A DNA stretch of 28,413 nt. Source: Bacteroidota bacterium (lineage in GTDB: Bacteria; Bacteroidota; Bacteroidia; Flavobacteriales; Flavobacteriaceae). Below the pieces are notes generated by a model. The model saw nothing but the letters and a program-made list of their open reading frames with translations, had not been told where the DNA came from and searched no databases. Position numbers and translations under genes: made by a program. Location of the stretch: NCBI GenBank assembly GCA_021793135.1, contig JAJYTI010000004.1, positions 1 through 28,413 on the forward strand, in the 5' to 3' direction. Positions 17,143-24,842 of the stretch are shown here, in pieces. Numbering within the stretch: position 1 is the first letter of the stretch; each line of letters opens with the position of its first letter.

Positions 17143-18402
17143 TTAGAAACTAATTACTGCTTCTAGCATAACTCCGTCAAATTGACCTTTATCGAATGTT
17201 GTTCCAGCATCAAATCCGTCATAAGTTTGGCGTACATATTCTAATTTAGCCATAATATTCTTAGTCATAAACCATCCTGCTCCTAGATTGATTCTATCAA
17301 TTTCTACTTCATTCTCAGTTAGGAATTCTGTTCCTTTCACTAAGTTATATCGACCACCTACATAGAAATTTTCTCTAGCTCCAAATCTATAGATAAGCTC
17401 AGCAGAGTATTGATCAAAACTTCTTGTTTTGTCCTCACTCGCTTCTTTACCGCTTACATGCTCATATACTCCAAAGAACTCTAATCCTTGATACTTAATG
17501 AATGGGTTAATCATAAATGCTGTCATCTCATTTTTAAGGAATGGATCAAATCTACCTGATCTAAAGTTCCCTGCTGAAGTAGCACCTGGCTCTTCCATTA
17601 CTAAATAGTATCTTGAACCTGCACGGTCTGCACTATATAAATAAGCGTTTGCTGTTTCGCCAGTATGATACACCGATCCTGTTAATCTCCAACGGAAGTC
17701 TTCTGTTTCTTGCTTATCATATCCAAACTTACCTATTACAGAAGCTTTTGTTTTTACTGGATCTCCTACACTTTGGTTAAGTTTACCATTGGTTGCTCCA
17801 ACCATAGCTAGCCAACCATTATTTTGGTAATAAACCTCTCCTCCTACTTCGGTAGTAAATCCATCCATAATTAGGTTTCCTACAAATGGATTGTACATCG
17901 CTTGAGCGTTATCCGATCTTCTAAAGTGAGCATCACCATAGTTATTCTCCATGTGACCTACACGAATGGTTACATTCTTCATTATATCTTCTAAGAAACC
18001 TTCTTCGATAAAGTTAAGATTATCTACTTGCATATAACCACCTTTTACATATGGTTCTGGGTGGTGTCTAGAAGATAAGTAAGTACGTAAGTGTAATCGA
18101 ATACCATCGTATAACTCAACGTCAACGTCTAAGTTAGCAGTAGCTAAGTTGAAGTTATTTCGAATACCTAATAACTCAACATCTCCAGAGTTCTCATGGT
18201 CTATTCCTTGAAATTGTAAAGCGAATGCCCCACCAATTCTTACATTTAAACCATCGAATGTAGATACTGTATCCTTAGGATCTTCAAAGACATTTAGTCC
18301 TCTTTGATCAGGTAATCTATAATTATCTAAATCTCTTTTTTGTGCAAATGATGGACTTGATAGTAGCCCTACAAGACTCAATCCTATAAGTAGTCTTTTC
18401 AT
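17143..18402 (-). CDS. Outer-membrane porin-like protein
   Basis: This 419-residue protein has a clear signal peptide (MKRLLIGLSLVGLLSSPSFA, cleavage after residue 20). The rest alternates polar and aromatic residues in strands typical of a 16- to 18-strand barrel (IRVGHMENNYGDAHFRR, NPFIKYQGLEFFGVYEHVSG, FYVGGRYNLVKG). It ends in a C-terminal phenylalanine (VMLEAVISF), the usual signal for barrel assembly. The family is porin-like. The substrate is not evident. It begins 8 bases after the stop of the upstream YceI gene and is followed by a terminator, so the two form an operon. Confidence 0.75.
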   Translation of the reverse strand: MKRLLIGLSLVGLLSSPSFAQKRDLDNYRLPDQRGLNVFEDPKDTVSTFDGLNVRIGGAFALQFQGIDHENSGDVELLGIRNNFNLATANLDVDVELYDGIRLHLRTYLSSRHHPEPYVKGGYMQVDNLNFIEEGFLEDIMKNVTIRVGHMENNYGDAHFRRSDNAQAMYNPFVGNLIMDGFTTEVGGEVYYQNNGWLAMVGATNGKLNQSVGDPVKTKASVIGKFGYDKQETEDFRWRLTGSVYHTGETANAYLYSADRAGSRYYLVMEEPGATSAGNFRSGRFDPFLKNEMTAFMINPFIKYQGLEFFGVYEHVSGKEASEDKTRSFDQYSAELIYRFGARENFYVGGRYNLVKGTEFLTENEVEIDRINLGAGWFMTKNIMAKLEYVRQTYDGFDAGTTFDKGQFDGVMLEAVISF

Positions 18403-18410
18403 AGTTCTGT

Positions 18411-18995
18411 TTATTTTAGTGTTAGGTTATATTTTATTGTTACATCTTCACCAGTCTTGATAGTTCCCATTAAAGCGGTTGGAGGTGTAATATCATATTC
18501 TGGCATATTTATTTTCTTTTCTCCTTTTAAGGTATATCCGTTAGCAGTCTTTACCAAGTCAAATGTAACATCGGTTGTTTTTTTAGATCCGGCTATTTCC
18601 ATTACTCCTTGAACTACTACCTTATAAGCATTACCAGATTTGTTTATACTAACTGTTTTATTAGATACAAAACGGATGTTTTTATGCTTGTCAGTTTTTA
18701 AAGCTTTATAAGTGTTTTTATCCATTCCACTTTTTCCGCTTTTCAATCCTTCTGCTACAAGATCTAGATTTATATTTTTTATCTCTAGAGCATCATCTTC
18801 TCCTTCAATCGTAGCTTTTACAGTAAACTGCTCTGCTTTTACATCCCAATCATGAACGTTTGAGGTTCCATCTACAACAATGGTAGAGTTATTTGCGGTA
18901 GCTTGATAGTTCTGTGCTGATACAGATACGTTTCCAATAACAATGCTAAATAACATTAGCATCATAAAGTGCATTTGTTTTTTTATTGTTTTCAT
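18411..18995 (-). CDS. YceI family periplasmic protein
   Basis: From the ATG at 18995 the protein has 194 residues. A 24-codon extension to 19067 is possible in frame, but it would lie across the promoter, so I reject it. A Met-rich signal peptide ends near SVSAQ. The mature part shows YceI hallmarks: STIVVDGTSNVHDWDV, a middle ALKTDKHKNIRFVS, and a last strand VTIKYNLTLK. The fold forms a lipid-binding barrel in the periplasm, and family members are linked to isoprenoid or quinone binding and to stress. It is co-transcribed with the porin gene downstream (8-base gap). Confidence 0.87.
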   Translation of the reverse strand: MKTIKKQMHFMMLMLFSIVIGNVSVSAQNYQATANNSTIVVDGTSNVHDWDVKAEQFTVKATIEGEDDALEIKNINLDLVAEGLKSGKSGMDKNTYKALKTDKHKNIRFVSNKTVSINKSGNAYKVVVQGVMEIAGSKKTTDVTFDLVKTANGYTLKGEKKINMPEYDITPPTALMGTIKTGEDVTIKYNLTLK

Positions 18996-19023
18996 ATTAC
19001 ATAGGTTTTTCAGGTTTGTACAA

Positions 19024-19052
19024 CAAAAATAGATAGACCTACAAAAATCAAA
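19024..19052 (-). promoter_or_regulatory. Promoter of the YceI-porin operon
   Basis: The minus strand carries TATTTTTG (19031-19024), matching TAnnTTTG, and TTTG (19052-19049) 17 bases upstream. The predicted start near 19018 leaves a leader of about 23 bases before the ATG at 18995. Confidence 0.6.
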
Positions 19053-19177
19053 AATGACATATATCATCTAAATTGATTATATGACAAATTTGATTGCTTT
19101 TTTTTAAACATTTAGCAACTAATCAAGGTTTTTTAATCAAGATGATATTCGTCAGTTTTTAAACTAGAACAATCTCT

Positions 19178-19185
19178 TACTTTTG
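19178..19185 (+). promoter_or_regulatory. -7 element of an intergenic plus-strand unit
   Basis: TACTTTTG fits TAnnTTTG. A T-rich stretch (19154-19160) stands at the -33 distance. No long gene follows on this strand, so the promoter would drive the short hairpin-rich unit ending at the terminator near 19385. Confidence 0.5.
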
Positions 19186-19189
19186 TTAA

Positions 19190-19385
19190 TGAAAAGCTAT
19201 TGGATAAAATGTGTACCTGAAATTTGTTAAAAACCTATATAATATGTAGGAAGGAGCATATTGTAAGGATGCATTTTCCAGATGGCTAATTTAGTAGCAA
19301 GTAATAGTTCGTTTTCCGAACTATTAAGTTTGGTTTTTAGTTTTGGGTGGGGCCCTGAATGCAAACATTCAGGGCTTTACTTTTT
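19190..19385 (+). ncRNA. Candidate small RNA or leader-type transcript
   Basis: These roughly 195 bases hold no recognisable long gene, yet they look like a complete transcription unit. A TAnnTTTG element sits at the left and three hairpins lie inside: CCTATAT-AAT-ATGTAGG (19234-19250, one G-T pair), AATAGTTCG-N5-CGAACTATT (19303-19325, perfect 9 bp) and a terminator stem (19352-19375). A purine-rich AGGAAGGAG (19248-19256) could be a ribosome site. The only sizeable frame is 39 codons from the ATG at 19282 and passes through the terminator. I cannot assign it to a known RNA family. A regulatory RNA or a tiny gene are both possible. Confidence 0.45.
19352..19385 (+). terminator. Intrinsic terminator of the intergenic unit
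   Basis: A perfect 10-bp stem, GCCCTGAATG at 19352-19361 and CATTCAGGGC at 19366-19375, encloses CAAA and runs into TTTACTTTTT. The T tract is on the plus strand. On the minus strand no T tract follows, so it belongs to a plus-strand transcript rather than to the ABC gene that ends beside it. Confidence 0.8.
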
Positions 19386-20316
19386 ATTTTATTTGAATTG
19401 AAACTTCAGTTAAAGAAGGAATAGGCTCTGCATGCTGTACATAAATTATAGTATTAGCGACCTTCACGGCAATTAGATAATTATCTCCTTTAAAATAACT
19501 TTTATCTACTTTACCTTTTATAGGTGAGGTAGAGTTTATTTCTAACTGTGAAGGATAGTACCAACGCTTTTCGTTTTGTGGAAACCATGGTTTTAAATCA
19601 TTTACTTCTCCAAAAAAGCTAGCCTGATAAGCTGTTTCTACCCCATTATATACTTTTTGTGGTGTATCAAATAGTTCTTGACTGCCATCTTTGCCTAATA
19701 AAAGAATTTTATCGGAGAACGCCAAAGCTTCGTCACTATCGTGTGTTGCATAAATACAACCTATGTTATTAGTTTTTAAATAAGTAAAGAGTTTACGACG
19801 CAATTTGGTTTTTCTCAACATATCGATATGACTAAAAGGCTCGTCTAGCAAGAGTATCTCTGGAGTATTGGCTAGGGCTTTTGCCAAAGCCACTCTTTGT
19901 TTTTGACCACCACTTAAATTCTTAACGAATTCGTGTTTATAAGCTTGCATATCTACCACCTCTAAAAGCTCGTCTATACGTTGTTCATCGGCTTCTATAT
20001 CTTGCTTGGATAGGTAAGATCCTATGTTTTCGGCTACAGTTATATATGGCATAATATCAAACTCTTGTGCAACCAACTTCATGAATTCATGCCCAGGAAT
20101 TAGTTTTTTAGTAGGGCCTTCTAATGCTTCTCCATTCCATAAAATAACGCCTTGAGGCAACTCTAACAAGCCATAGATTAAATGCAGTAGAGTAGATTTA
20201 CCCGAACCACTTTCTCCCAATATTGCTAAATGCTCATGAGTTTGAATTTTAAATTTCAGGTTCTTAAGGATTTGCTCCTTATCGTAAGTAAAATTTGTAA
20301 TGGCAACTTCTAACAT
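19384..20316 (-). CDS. ABC transporter ATP-binding protein (PotA/FbpC-like, with TOBE-like C-terminus)
   Basis: Counted from the ATG at 20316 the protein has 310 residues. An in-frame extension to 20364 lies inside the terminator of the upstream gene and is rejected. All ATPase motifs are present: Walker A GESGSGKST (K40), Q-loop Q84, signature LSGGQKQR (134-141), Walker B ILLLDEP (D158, E159) and switch H192 (ATHD). The last 60 or so residues (INSTSPIKGKVDKSYFKGD and on) look like a TOBE-type domain, as in importers of iron, sulfate, molybdate or polyamines. No permease or binding protein is encoded nearby, so the partner and substrate are unknown. Confidence 0.85.
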   Translation of the reverse strand: MLEVAITNFTYDKEQILKNLKFKIQTHEHLAILGESGSGKSTLLHLIYGLLELPQGVILWNGEALEGPTKKLIPGHEFMKLVAQEFDIMPYITVAENIGSYLSKQDIEADEQRIDELLEVVDMQAYKHEFVKNLSGGQKQRVALAKALANTPEILLLDEPFSHIDMLRKTKLRRKLFTYLKTNNIGCIYATHDSDEALAFSDKILLLGKDGSQELFDTPQKVYNGVETAYQASFFGEVNDLKPWFPQNEKRWYYPSQLEINSTSPIKGKVDKSYFKGDNYLIAVKVANTIIYVQHAEPIPSLTEVSIQIK

Positions 20317-20327
20317 AAGATAATGCA

Positions 20328-20376
20328 CTAAAAAAAAAGAGTTTCTAATGTGCAAGATACACACTAGAAACTCTTT
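20328..20376 (-). terminator. Intrinsic terminator after the prolyl oligopeptidase gene
   Basis: A perfect 12-bp inverted repeat, AAAGAGTTTCTA at 20336-20347 and TAGAAACTCTTT at 20365-20376, is followed on the minus strand by a run of eight or more T's. It lies 20 bases after the stop codon of the peptidase gene. The stem separates that gene from the ABC ATPase gene, so the two are probably not one operon. Confidence 0.85.
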
Positions 20377-20396
20377 AATAAATATTTTATGGAATC

Positions 20397-22529
20397 TTAT
20401 AACTTTTCGATTCCCATATTATATAACGCAAAAGCAAATTCGTCTGCTTTTTGTTTTATGGTCTTACTAACTGGAGTACCTGCACCGTGTCCCGCATCTA
20501 CCTCGATACGAATTAATACTGGATTGTCTCCTACTTGTTTATCTTGCAATTCTGCTGCAAACTTAAAGCTATGTGCTGGTACTACACGATCGTCATGATC
20601 ACCGGTAGTAACCATAGTAGCTGGATAAGAAACTCCTTCTTTTACATTATGTACTGGAGAATATCCTTTTAAGTATTCAAACATTTCCTCACTATCTTCA
20701 GCTGTACCATAGTCATACGCCCATCCTGCACCTGCTGTAAAGGTATGGTAACGCAACATATCTAATACCCCTACTGCTGGCAATGCTACTTTCATTAAGT
20801 CTGGACGCTGCGTCATAGTAGCCCCAACTAATAATCCGCCATTTGATCCGCCATTGATTGCTAAGTAATCACTAGAAGTGTATCCTTTATCTATTAAGTA
20901 TTCTGCAGCCGCAATAAAGTCATCAAATACATTTTGTTTTTGTAATTGTGTCCCTGCTTTATGCCACTCTTTACCATACTCACCTCCACCACGAAGGTTG
21001 GCTACGGCATACACACCACCATTTTCCATCCACACGGCATTTGCAACACTGAAACTTGGGGTTAAACTGATATTAAATCCACCATATCCATAAAGAATTG
21101 TTGGATTAGTACCATCTAACTCAATTCCTTTCTTATAGGTGATAATCATTGGTACCTTTGTACCATCTTTTGAAGTATAGAACACTTGCTTACTCTCAAA
21201 GTTATCACTGTTGAAATCAATTTTTGGCTCGTAATATAATTCCGAATCACCTGATTCTAAATCTAATTTATAGATACTTCCAGGAGTAATATAATTTGCA
21301 AAAGAGTAATACAATTCTGTTTCTTCTTTCTTTGCTCCAAATCCGCTAGCTGTACCAACACCAGGTAATTCGATTTCACGAACTAATTTTGCATCTCTAT
21401 CGTATTGCTTTACACTAGAAGTAGCATCGATCATATAATTGGCAAAGAAATATTTTCCAGCTGTAGAAACGTTTAAAACATTTTCAGTTTCTGGAATAAA
21501 ATCTTCCCAATGTTCTGGTGTAGGATTACTTATATCTGCAGTAACCACACGAATATTAGGTGCATCTAGATTGGTTACTAAATACAATTTAGAACCCTCA
21601 TTATCTAGAATACCAGTATCCGACTCATCGGTAGCCATAATAGTTATAAAGTCACTCTCTGACTTGTTTAAATCTTTGATAAATAGTTTATTTCCTGATG
21701 TAGAAATACTTGCAGACACTACCAAATAATTATTGTCTTTGGTAACATAACCACTTACATAACGATGCTTCTCCTCGTCTGTAGCTCCAAATACTACCTC
21801 ATCCTCTTGTTGAGGTGTATCTAGTTTATGATAATATAGCTTATGCTGATCTGTTTTCTCCGATAATTCACTTCCTTCTGGTTTATCATAACTAGAATAG
21901 TAGAAACCTTCATTACCTTTCCAAGAAACACCTGAGAATTTAATATCTACTAATGTATCTCCTACCTTTTCTTTGGTTTCGGTATCCAATACGATAAGTT
22001 TACGCCAATCGCTTCCGCCTTCAGATATAGTATAAGCAGCAAGCTTACCATCTTCGGTAAAACTTAAAGCGTCTAATGATGTTGTTCCTTCTTTGGAGAA
22101 TGTATTAGGGTCTAAGAAAACCTCTGCTTCGTCAGCATCTTGGTCATTCTTAAAACGATATAGAACGCTCTGATTTTGAAGTCCATCATTTTTATAGAAA
22201 TAAGTATAGTCACCACGAACAAAAGGCGCACTTACTTTTTCATAATTCCACAGCTCTTTTAATCTTTCTTCCAAATCTTTACGATAAGGAATTTTATCTA
22301 AGTAATCGAAAGTCACTTTATTTTGAGCTTTCACCCAATCTTCAGTTTCTTTACTGCGGTCATCTTCTAGCCATCTGTATGGGTCGGCTACGTCCGTTCC
22401 AAAGTAGGTATCTACTACTTCTCCTTTTTTTGTTTCGGGGTATTCCAAATTACTACTCACTTCTTTTGAGTTCTCTTTACACGCTATTAAGGTCAATGCC
22501 AATAACGTAGGAAGCATTATTTTTTTCAT
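20397..22529 (-). CDS. Prolyl oligopeptidase, S9 family lipoprotein
   Basis: This 710-residue serine peptidase should cleave short peptides after proline. A lipoprotein signal peptide (lipobox LIAC, cysteine 17) places it in the cell envelope rather than in the cytoplasm. An N-terminal seven-bladed propeller (from YPETKKGEVVDTYFGTDVADPYRWLEDD) restricts substrate size. The alpha/beta-hydrolase domain has the nucleophile S562 in GGSNGGLL, the acid in GDHDDRVVP (D646/D647) and H681 in DAGHGAG. Spacing matches the classical enzyme. After the lipid cysteine comes KENSKE, which does not resemble the acidic surface-export signal, so a periplasmic location is more likely. It has its own promoter and terminator. 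Confidence 0.94.
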   Translation of the reverse strand: MKKIMLPTLLALTLIACKENSKEVSSNLEYPETKKGEVVDTYFGTDVADPYRWLEDDRSKETEDWVKAQNKVTFDYLDKIPYRKDLEERLKELWNYEKVSAPFVRGDYTYFYKNDGLQNQSVLYRFKNDQDADEAEVFLDPNTFSKEGTTSLDALSFTEDGKLAAYTISEGGSDWRKLIVLDTETKEKVGDTLVDIKFSGVSWKGNEGFYYSSYDKPEGSELSEKTDQHKLYYHKLDTPQQEDEVVFGATDEEKHRYVSGYVTKDNNYLVVSASISTSGNKLFIKDLNKSESDFITIMATDESDTGILDNEGSKLYLVTNLDAPNIRVVTADISNPTPEHWEDFIPETENVLNVSTAGKYFFANYMIDATSSVKQYDRDAKLVREIELPGVGTASGFGAKKEETELYYSFANYITPGSIYKLDLESGDSELYYEPKIDFNSDNFESKQVFYTSKDGTKVPMIITYKKGIELDGTNPTILYGYGGFNISLTPSFSVANAVWMENGGVYAVANLRGGGEYGKEWHKAGTQLQKQNVFDDFIAAAEYLIDKGYTSSDYLAINGGSNGGLLVGATMTQRPDLMKVALPAVGVLDMLRYHTFTAGAGWAYDYGTAEDSEEMFEYLKGYSPVHNVKEGVSYPATMVTTGDHDDRVVPAHSFKFAAELQDKQVGDNPVLIRIEVDAGHGAGTPVSKTIKQKADEFAFALYNMGIEKL

Positions 22530-22840
22530 ATGTTGATAGGGTTATTTCCCATCAAATGTAGTAAAAATAAAGGTTTTGTACCAAGTGGCTTTTAAACCTC
22601 TTTATTAATAAGGAAAAATTTCTCTTTTCATCCTCTAAAAAAGTATATCACGGTATTTTATAGAGTTTTCTCTAAACAAAACCGCTCTTAATTAAAAAAT
22701 AAAACCAGACATAATGACCTGAATTACAGCAATTTACTTGAGGATGCAGTATTAAAAAACATATAATACCAATTTATAGGGTAACAATTTAATACGAGTG
22801 TTGATATAAGTATAGAAAGAACCAATAAAACTTTTTAATC
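22530..22840. other. Divergent intergenic region between peptidase and lipoprotein genes
   Basis: No gene is visible in these 311 AT-rich bases. The left edge carries the peptidase promoter, listed separately. For the plus-strand lipoprotein I find no TAnnTTTG element in the 150 bases before its ATG, so another promoter class may be used. No strong hairpin is visible. Confidence 0.5.
22553..22584 (-). promoter_or_regulatory. Promoter of the prolyl oligopeptidase gene
   Basis: The minus strand has TACATTTG (22560-22553), matching TAnnTTTG, with a TTG (22584-22582) 21 bases upstream, the same spacing as at acpP. The predicted start is about 20 bases before the ATG at 22529. Confidence 0.55.
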
Positions 22841-23851
22841 ATGAAAAATTTAAGAAACAAAACATTCGGACATAAGGTAGGCACCTACCTTTTTTTATCT
22901 CTCTTAACTGCAAGTATTATTAGTTGCAGCTCGGACGACGGTTATTATAATGTTATAGAAGATGAATTCAATCCACCATCGGCCGCACAATTTAACGATC
23001 TAAGAGAAACAGCTCTGGAGCAGCACACCGAAACTGCAATTTTTAATGCAGAAGATGGAATTACATTTACCTCCAATGACAATGCGGTACTTACTATTCA
23101 TCCAGGGTGCTTAATGCAGAATGGAGAACAAGCAAGCGGTGAAGTAGAATTAACTTTTATCGATATCTATAACAGAGAAGATATGCTTCCTACAAATAAA
23201 CCTGTTATGGGGCGTTTGCCTAACGGTGATAAAGCAATGCTAATTACTGGTGGTGAGTTCTTTATAGAAGTAAGAAAAGACGGTGAGTTATTAGACTTAG
23301 GTTGTTCGTTACAATTACTTGTGCCAGGAGATAATACTGGAGGTGTCGATAATGAAATGATATTATGGGATGGAATTATTGACGAGGCTGGTAACTTAAC
23401 TTGGGAAGAAATGGACCTTGATGAAGAAGGCGGAAATGCCGGAATTATGGTAGAGGGTGAACATTACTACTCATATTTCAAATCGTTTGGATGGACAAAT
23501 ATAGATAAGTTTTACAGCGATCCTCGTGATAAAACCACTATGCAAGTAAAATTACCTGAAGGGTTTGATGATACTAATTCGGCAGTTTATTTATCCTATG
23601 ATGGCGAACCAAACGCTCTAGCACAATTAGATACTTTTGATGATGTTTCTAAGATATTCTCTGAGCATTATGGCCAAATTCCTATTGGTTTGGAAGTCCA
23701 TATAATATTCACTTCGGCAGAGGGAGATAATTGGCGATACGCAATACAGGGTGTAACTATAGAAGAAAATGCTATTTACACATTCACGTTAGAAGAAACG
23801 GAAGTAGCTACAGAAAATGAGTTAAAAGTTGCTTTAGAAGTACTTCCATAA
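22841..23851 (+). CDS. Surface lipoprotein of unknown function
   Basis: I do not recognise the family of this 336-residue protein. A long signal peptide ends in the lipobox IISC with the lipid cysteine at residue 29. The next residues SSDDGYY resemble the acidic lipoprotein export signal known from Flavobacterium and Capnocytophaga, so exposure on the cell surface is likely. The body is acidic and beta-rich. Residues about 68-140 (NAEDGITFTSNDNAVLTIHPG through KPVMGRLPNGDKAMLITGGEFFIEV) look like an immunoglobulin-like or ZU5-like beta domain, which I infer only from its pattern. The gene stands alone, with its own terminator 54 bases after the stop. Confidence 0.65.
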   Translation: MKNLRNKTFGHKVGTYLFLSLLTASIISCSSDDGYYNVIEDEFNPPSAAQFNDLRETALEQHTETAIFNAEDGITFTSNDNAVLTIHPGCLMQNGEQASGEVELTFIDIYNREDMLPTNKPVMGRLPNGDKAMLITGGEFFIEVRKDGELLDLGCSLQLLVPGDNTGGVDNEMILWDGIIDEAGNLTWEEMDLDEEGGNAGIMVEGEHYYSYFKSFGWTNIDKFYSDPRDKTTMQVKLPEGFDDTNSAVYLSYDGEPNALAQLDTFDDVSKIFSEHYGQIPIGLEVHIIFTSAEGDNWRYAIQGVTIEENAIYTFTLEETEVATENELKVALEVLP

Positions 23852-23905
23852 GTTCAAAAAAAGGTTGTAATTCGTTTAGTTGTTACTTGTGAACTTTAGG
23901 AAGTA

Positions 23906-23935
23906 AACCACCTCAATGATTGAGGTGGTTTTTTT
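23906..23935 (+). terminator. Intrinsic terminator after the surface lipoprotein gene
   Basis: AACCACCTCA (23906-23915) pairs with TGAGGTGGTT (23921-23930) around a five-base loop and runs into seven T's. Confidence 0.85.
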
Positions 23936-23952
23936 ACAAACATGTGTTTATT

Positions 23953-23990
23953 CAAAAGAAAAAAGGTTACCGTAAATTACGGTAACCTTT
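23953..23990 (-). terminator. Intrinsic terminator of the candidate metal-uptake operon
   Basis: AAAGGTTACCGTAA (23962-23975) and its exact complement TTACGGTAACCTTT (23977-23990) form a near-continuous stem followed on the minus strand by six T's. It lies 23 bases after the stop codon of the DUF4625-like gene and directly faces the plus-strand terminator. Confidence 0.85.
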
Positions 23991-24013
23991 AAACTATAAA
24001 TCTCTAGCAACGA

Positions 24014-24790
24014 CTAGTCTGTTACTTGGAACAATACACCTTCTGTATTTACACCTCCTTGTCTATCTACCACAGTTATACTCAAGTGATATTCACCAAT
24101 AGCTGCATTTTCAGGCACATCTATATGTTCATGAAAATGAAGATGTGTTCCAGTATAACTATCAATAGTGTCATCGTATTCCCATCTTATTTCTCCATCG
24201 CTAGGATTTAGACCATGCCCATGAATGTTTATTAAAATATAATCTACTTCATTTGGCACATCTATATGTGCGTCTACATGAATCATACCTCCACGCGCTA
24301 CATCATCTACATTTAAATCGTCAATCACTATACCCGTATCTGTATTATCGTCTCCAATTACGATTTCAAGATACACTTGTGATTCATTTCCAGCAGCATC
24401 GATAAGAATTACTCCAAAGTGATAATCTCCTGGGAGTATGTTATTCGGAATATCTATATGCTGATGTACATGATATTCGGTATTACCATGTGGAATGGTA
24501 AAGCTTTCTTGATATGTCCATGGTTCATCATTATGATAAGGCACAACACCTCGGTGTTCGTGTCCATCAAAATTGTTATGGATGTCTATTTTATAAGATG
24601 CTAATTCTACATCATCTGTAAAAAGTGCATCAAAGTGAATTTCGTCGCCTAGCGCAAACTCTTCGTGCATTGTAGGTTCTTCAACAACAATGGTTGGTGC
24701 TGAAGAGTCTAACGAATCATCATCTGATGAACAGGATACTACAAATAGTGCTAAAACAGGTATTATTAATTTTATTATATGTTTTTTCAT
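24014..24790 (-). CDS. His-rich lipoprotein with two DUF4625-like repeats
   Basis: This 258-residue lipoprotein has its lipid cysteine at C20 (lipobox VVSC), followed by SSDDDSLD, an acidic stretch like the surface-export signal of Bacteroidota. The mature part is two repeats (about 33-145 and 150-256). In each, the same blocks recur: EIHFDA / MIHVDA, KIDIHNNFDGHEH / INIHGHG, HVHQHIDIPNN / HLHFHEHIDVPEN and GDYHFGVILIDAAGN / GEYHLSITVVDRQGG. I count 20 histidines after the lipid cysteine, many in HxH pairs, so binding of zinc, copper or another transition metal is likely. Assignment to DUF4625 is from memory of the family. It is last in the receptor operon and could hand metal to the receptor. 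Confidence 0.8.
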   Translation of the reverse strand: MKKHIIKLIIPVLALFVVSCSSDDDSLDSSAPTIVVEEPTMHEEFALGDEIHFDALFTDDVELASYKIDIHNNFDGHEHRGVVPYHNDEPWTYQESFTIPHGNTEYHVHQHIDIPNNILPGDYHFGVILIDAAGNESQVYLEIVIGDDNTDTGIVIDDLNVDDVARGGMIHVDAHIDVPNEVDYILINIHGHGLNPSDGEIRWEYDDTIDSYTGTHLHFHEHIDVPENAAIGEYHLSITVVDRQGGVNTEGVLFQVTD

Positions 24791-24842
24791 TTTAAAAATC
24801 TTTATGGTTTATTATAATTTTATTGTTGTGGCTAATTCTTGT

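Noticed and set aside
18996..19067. Longer N-terminus for the YceI protein
   Set aside because: It would run across the probable promoter (19024-19052) and hide the clear signal peptide that begins at 18995.
19306..19322. Second copy of the efflux-operon operator in the intergenic unit
   Set aside because: GTTCG and CGAAC recur here, but with a 5-base gap instead of 8, as part of a longer RNA-type stem. The spacing would not fit the same dimer.
20317..20364. Longer N-terminus for the ABC ATPase
   Set aside because: These codons lie within the terminator hairpin of the upstream gene, and the family normally starts at the MLEV position.
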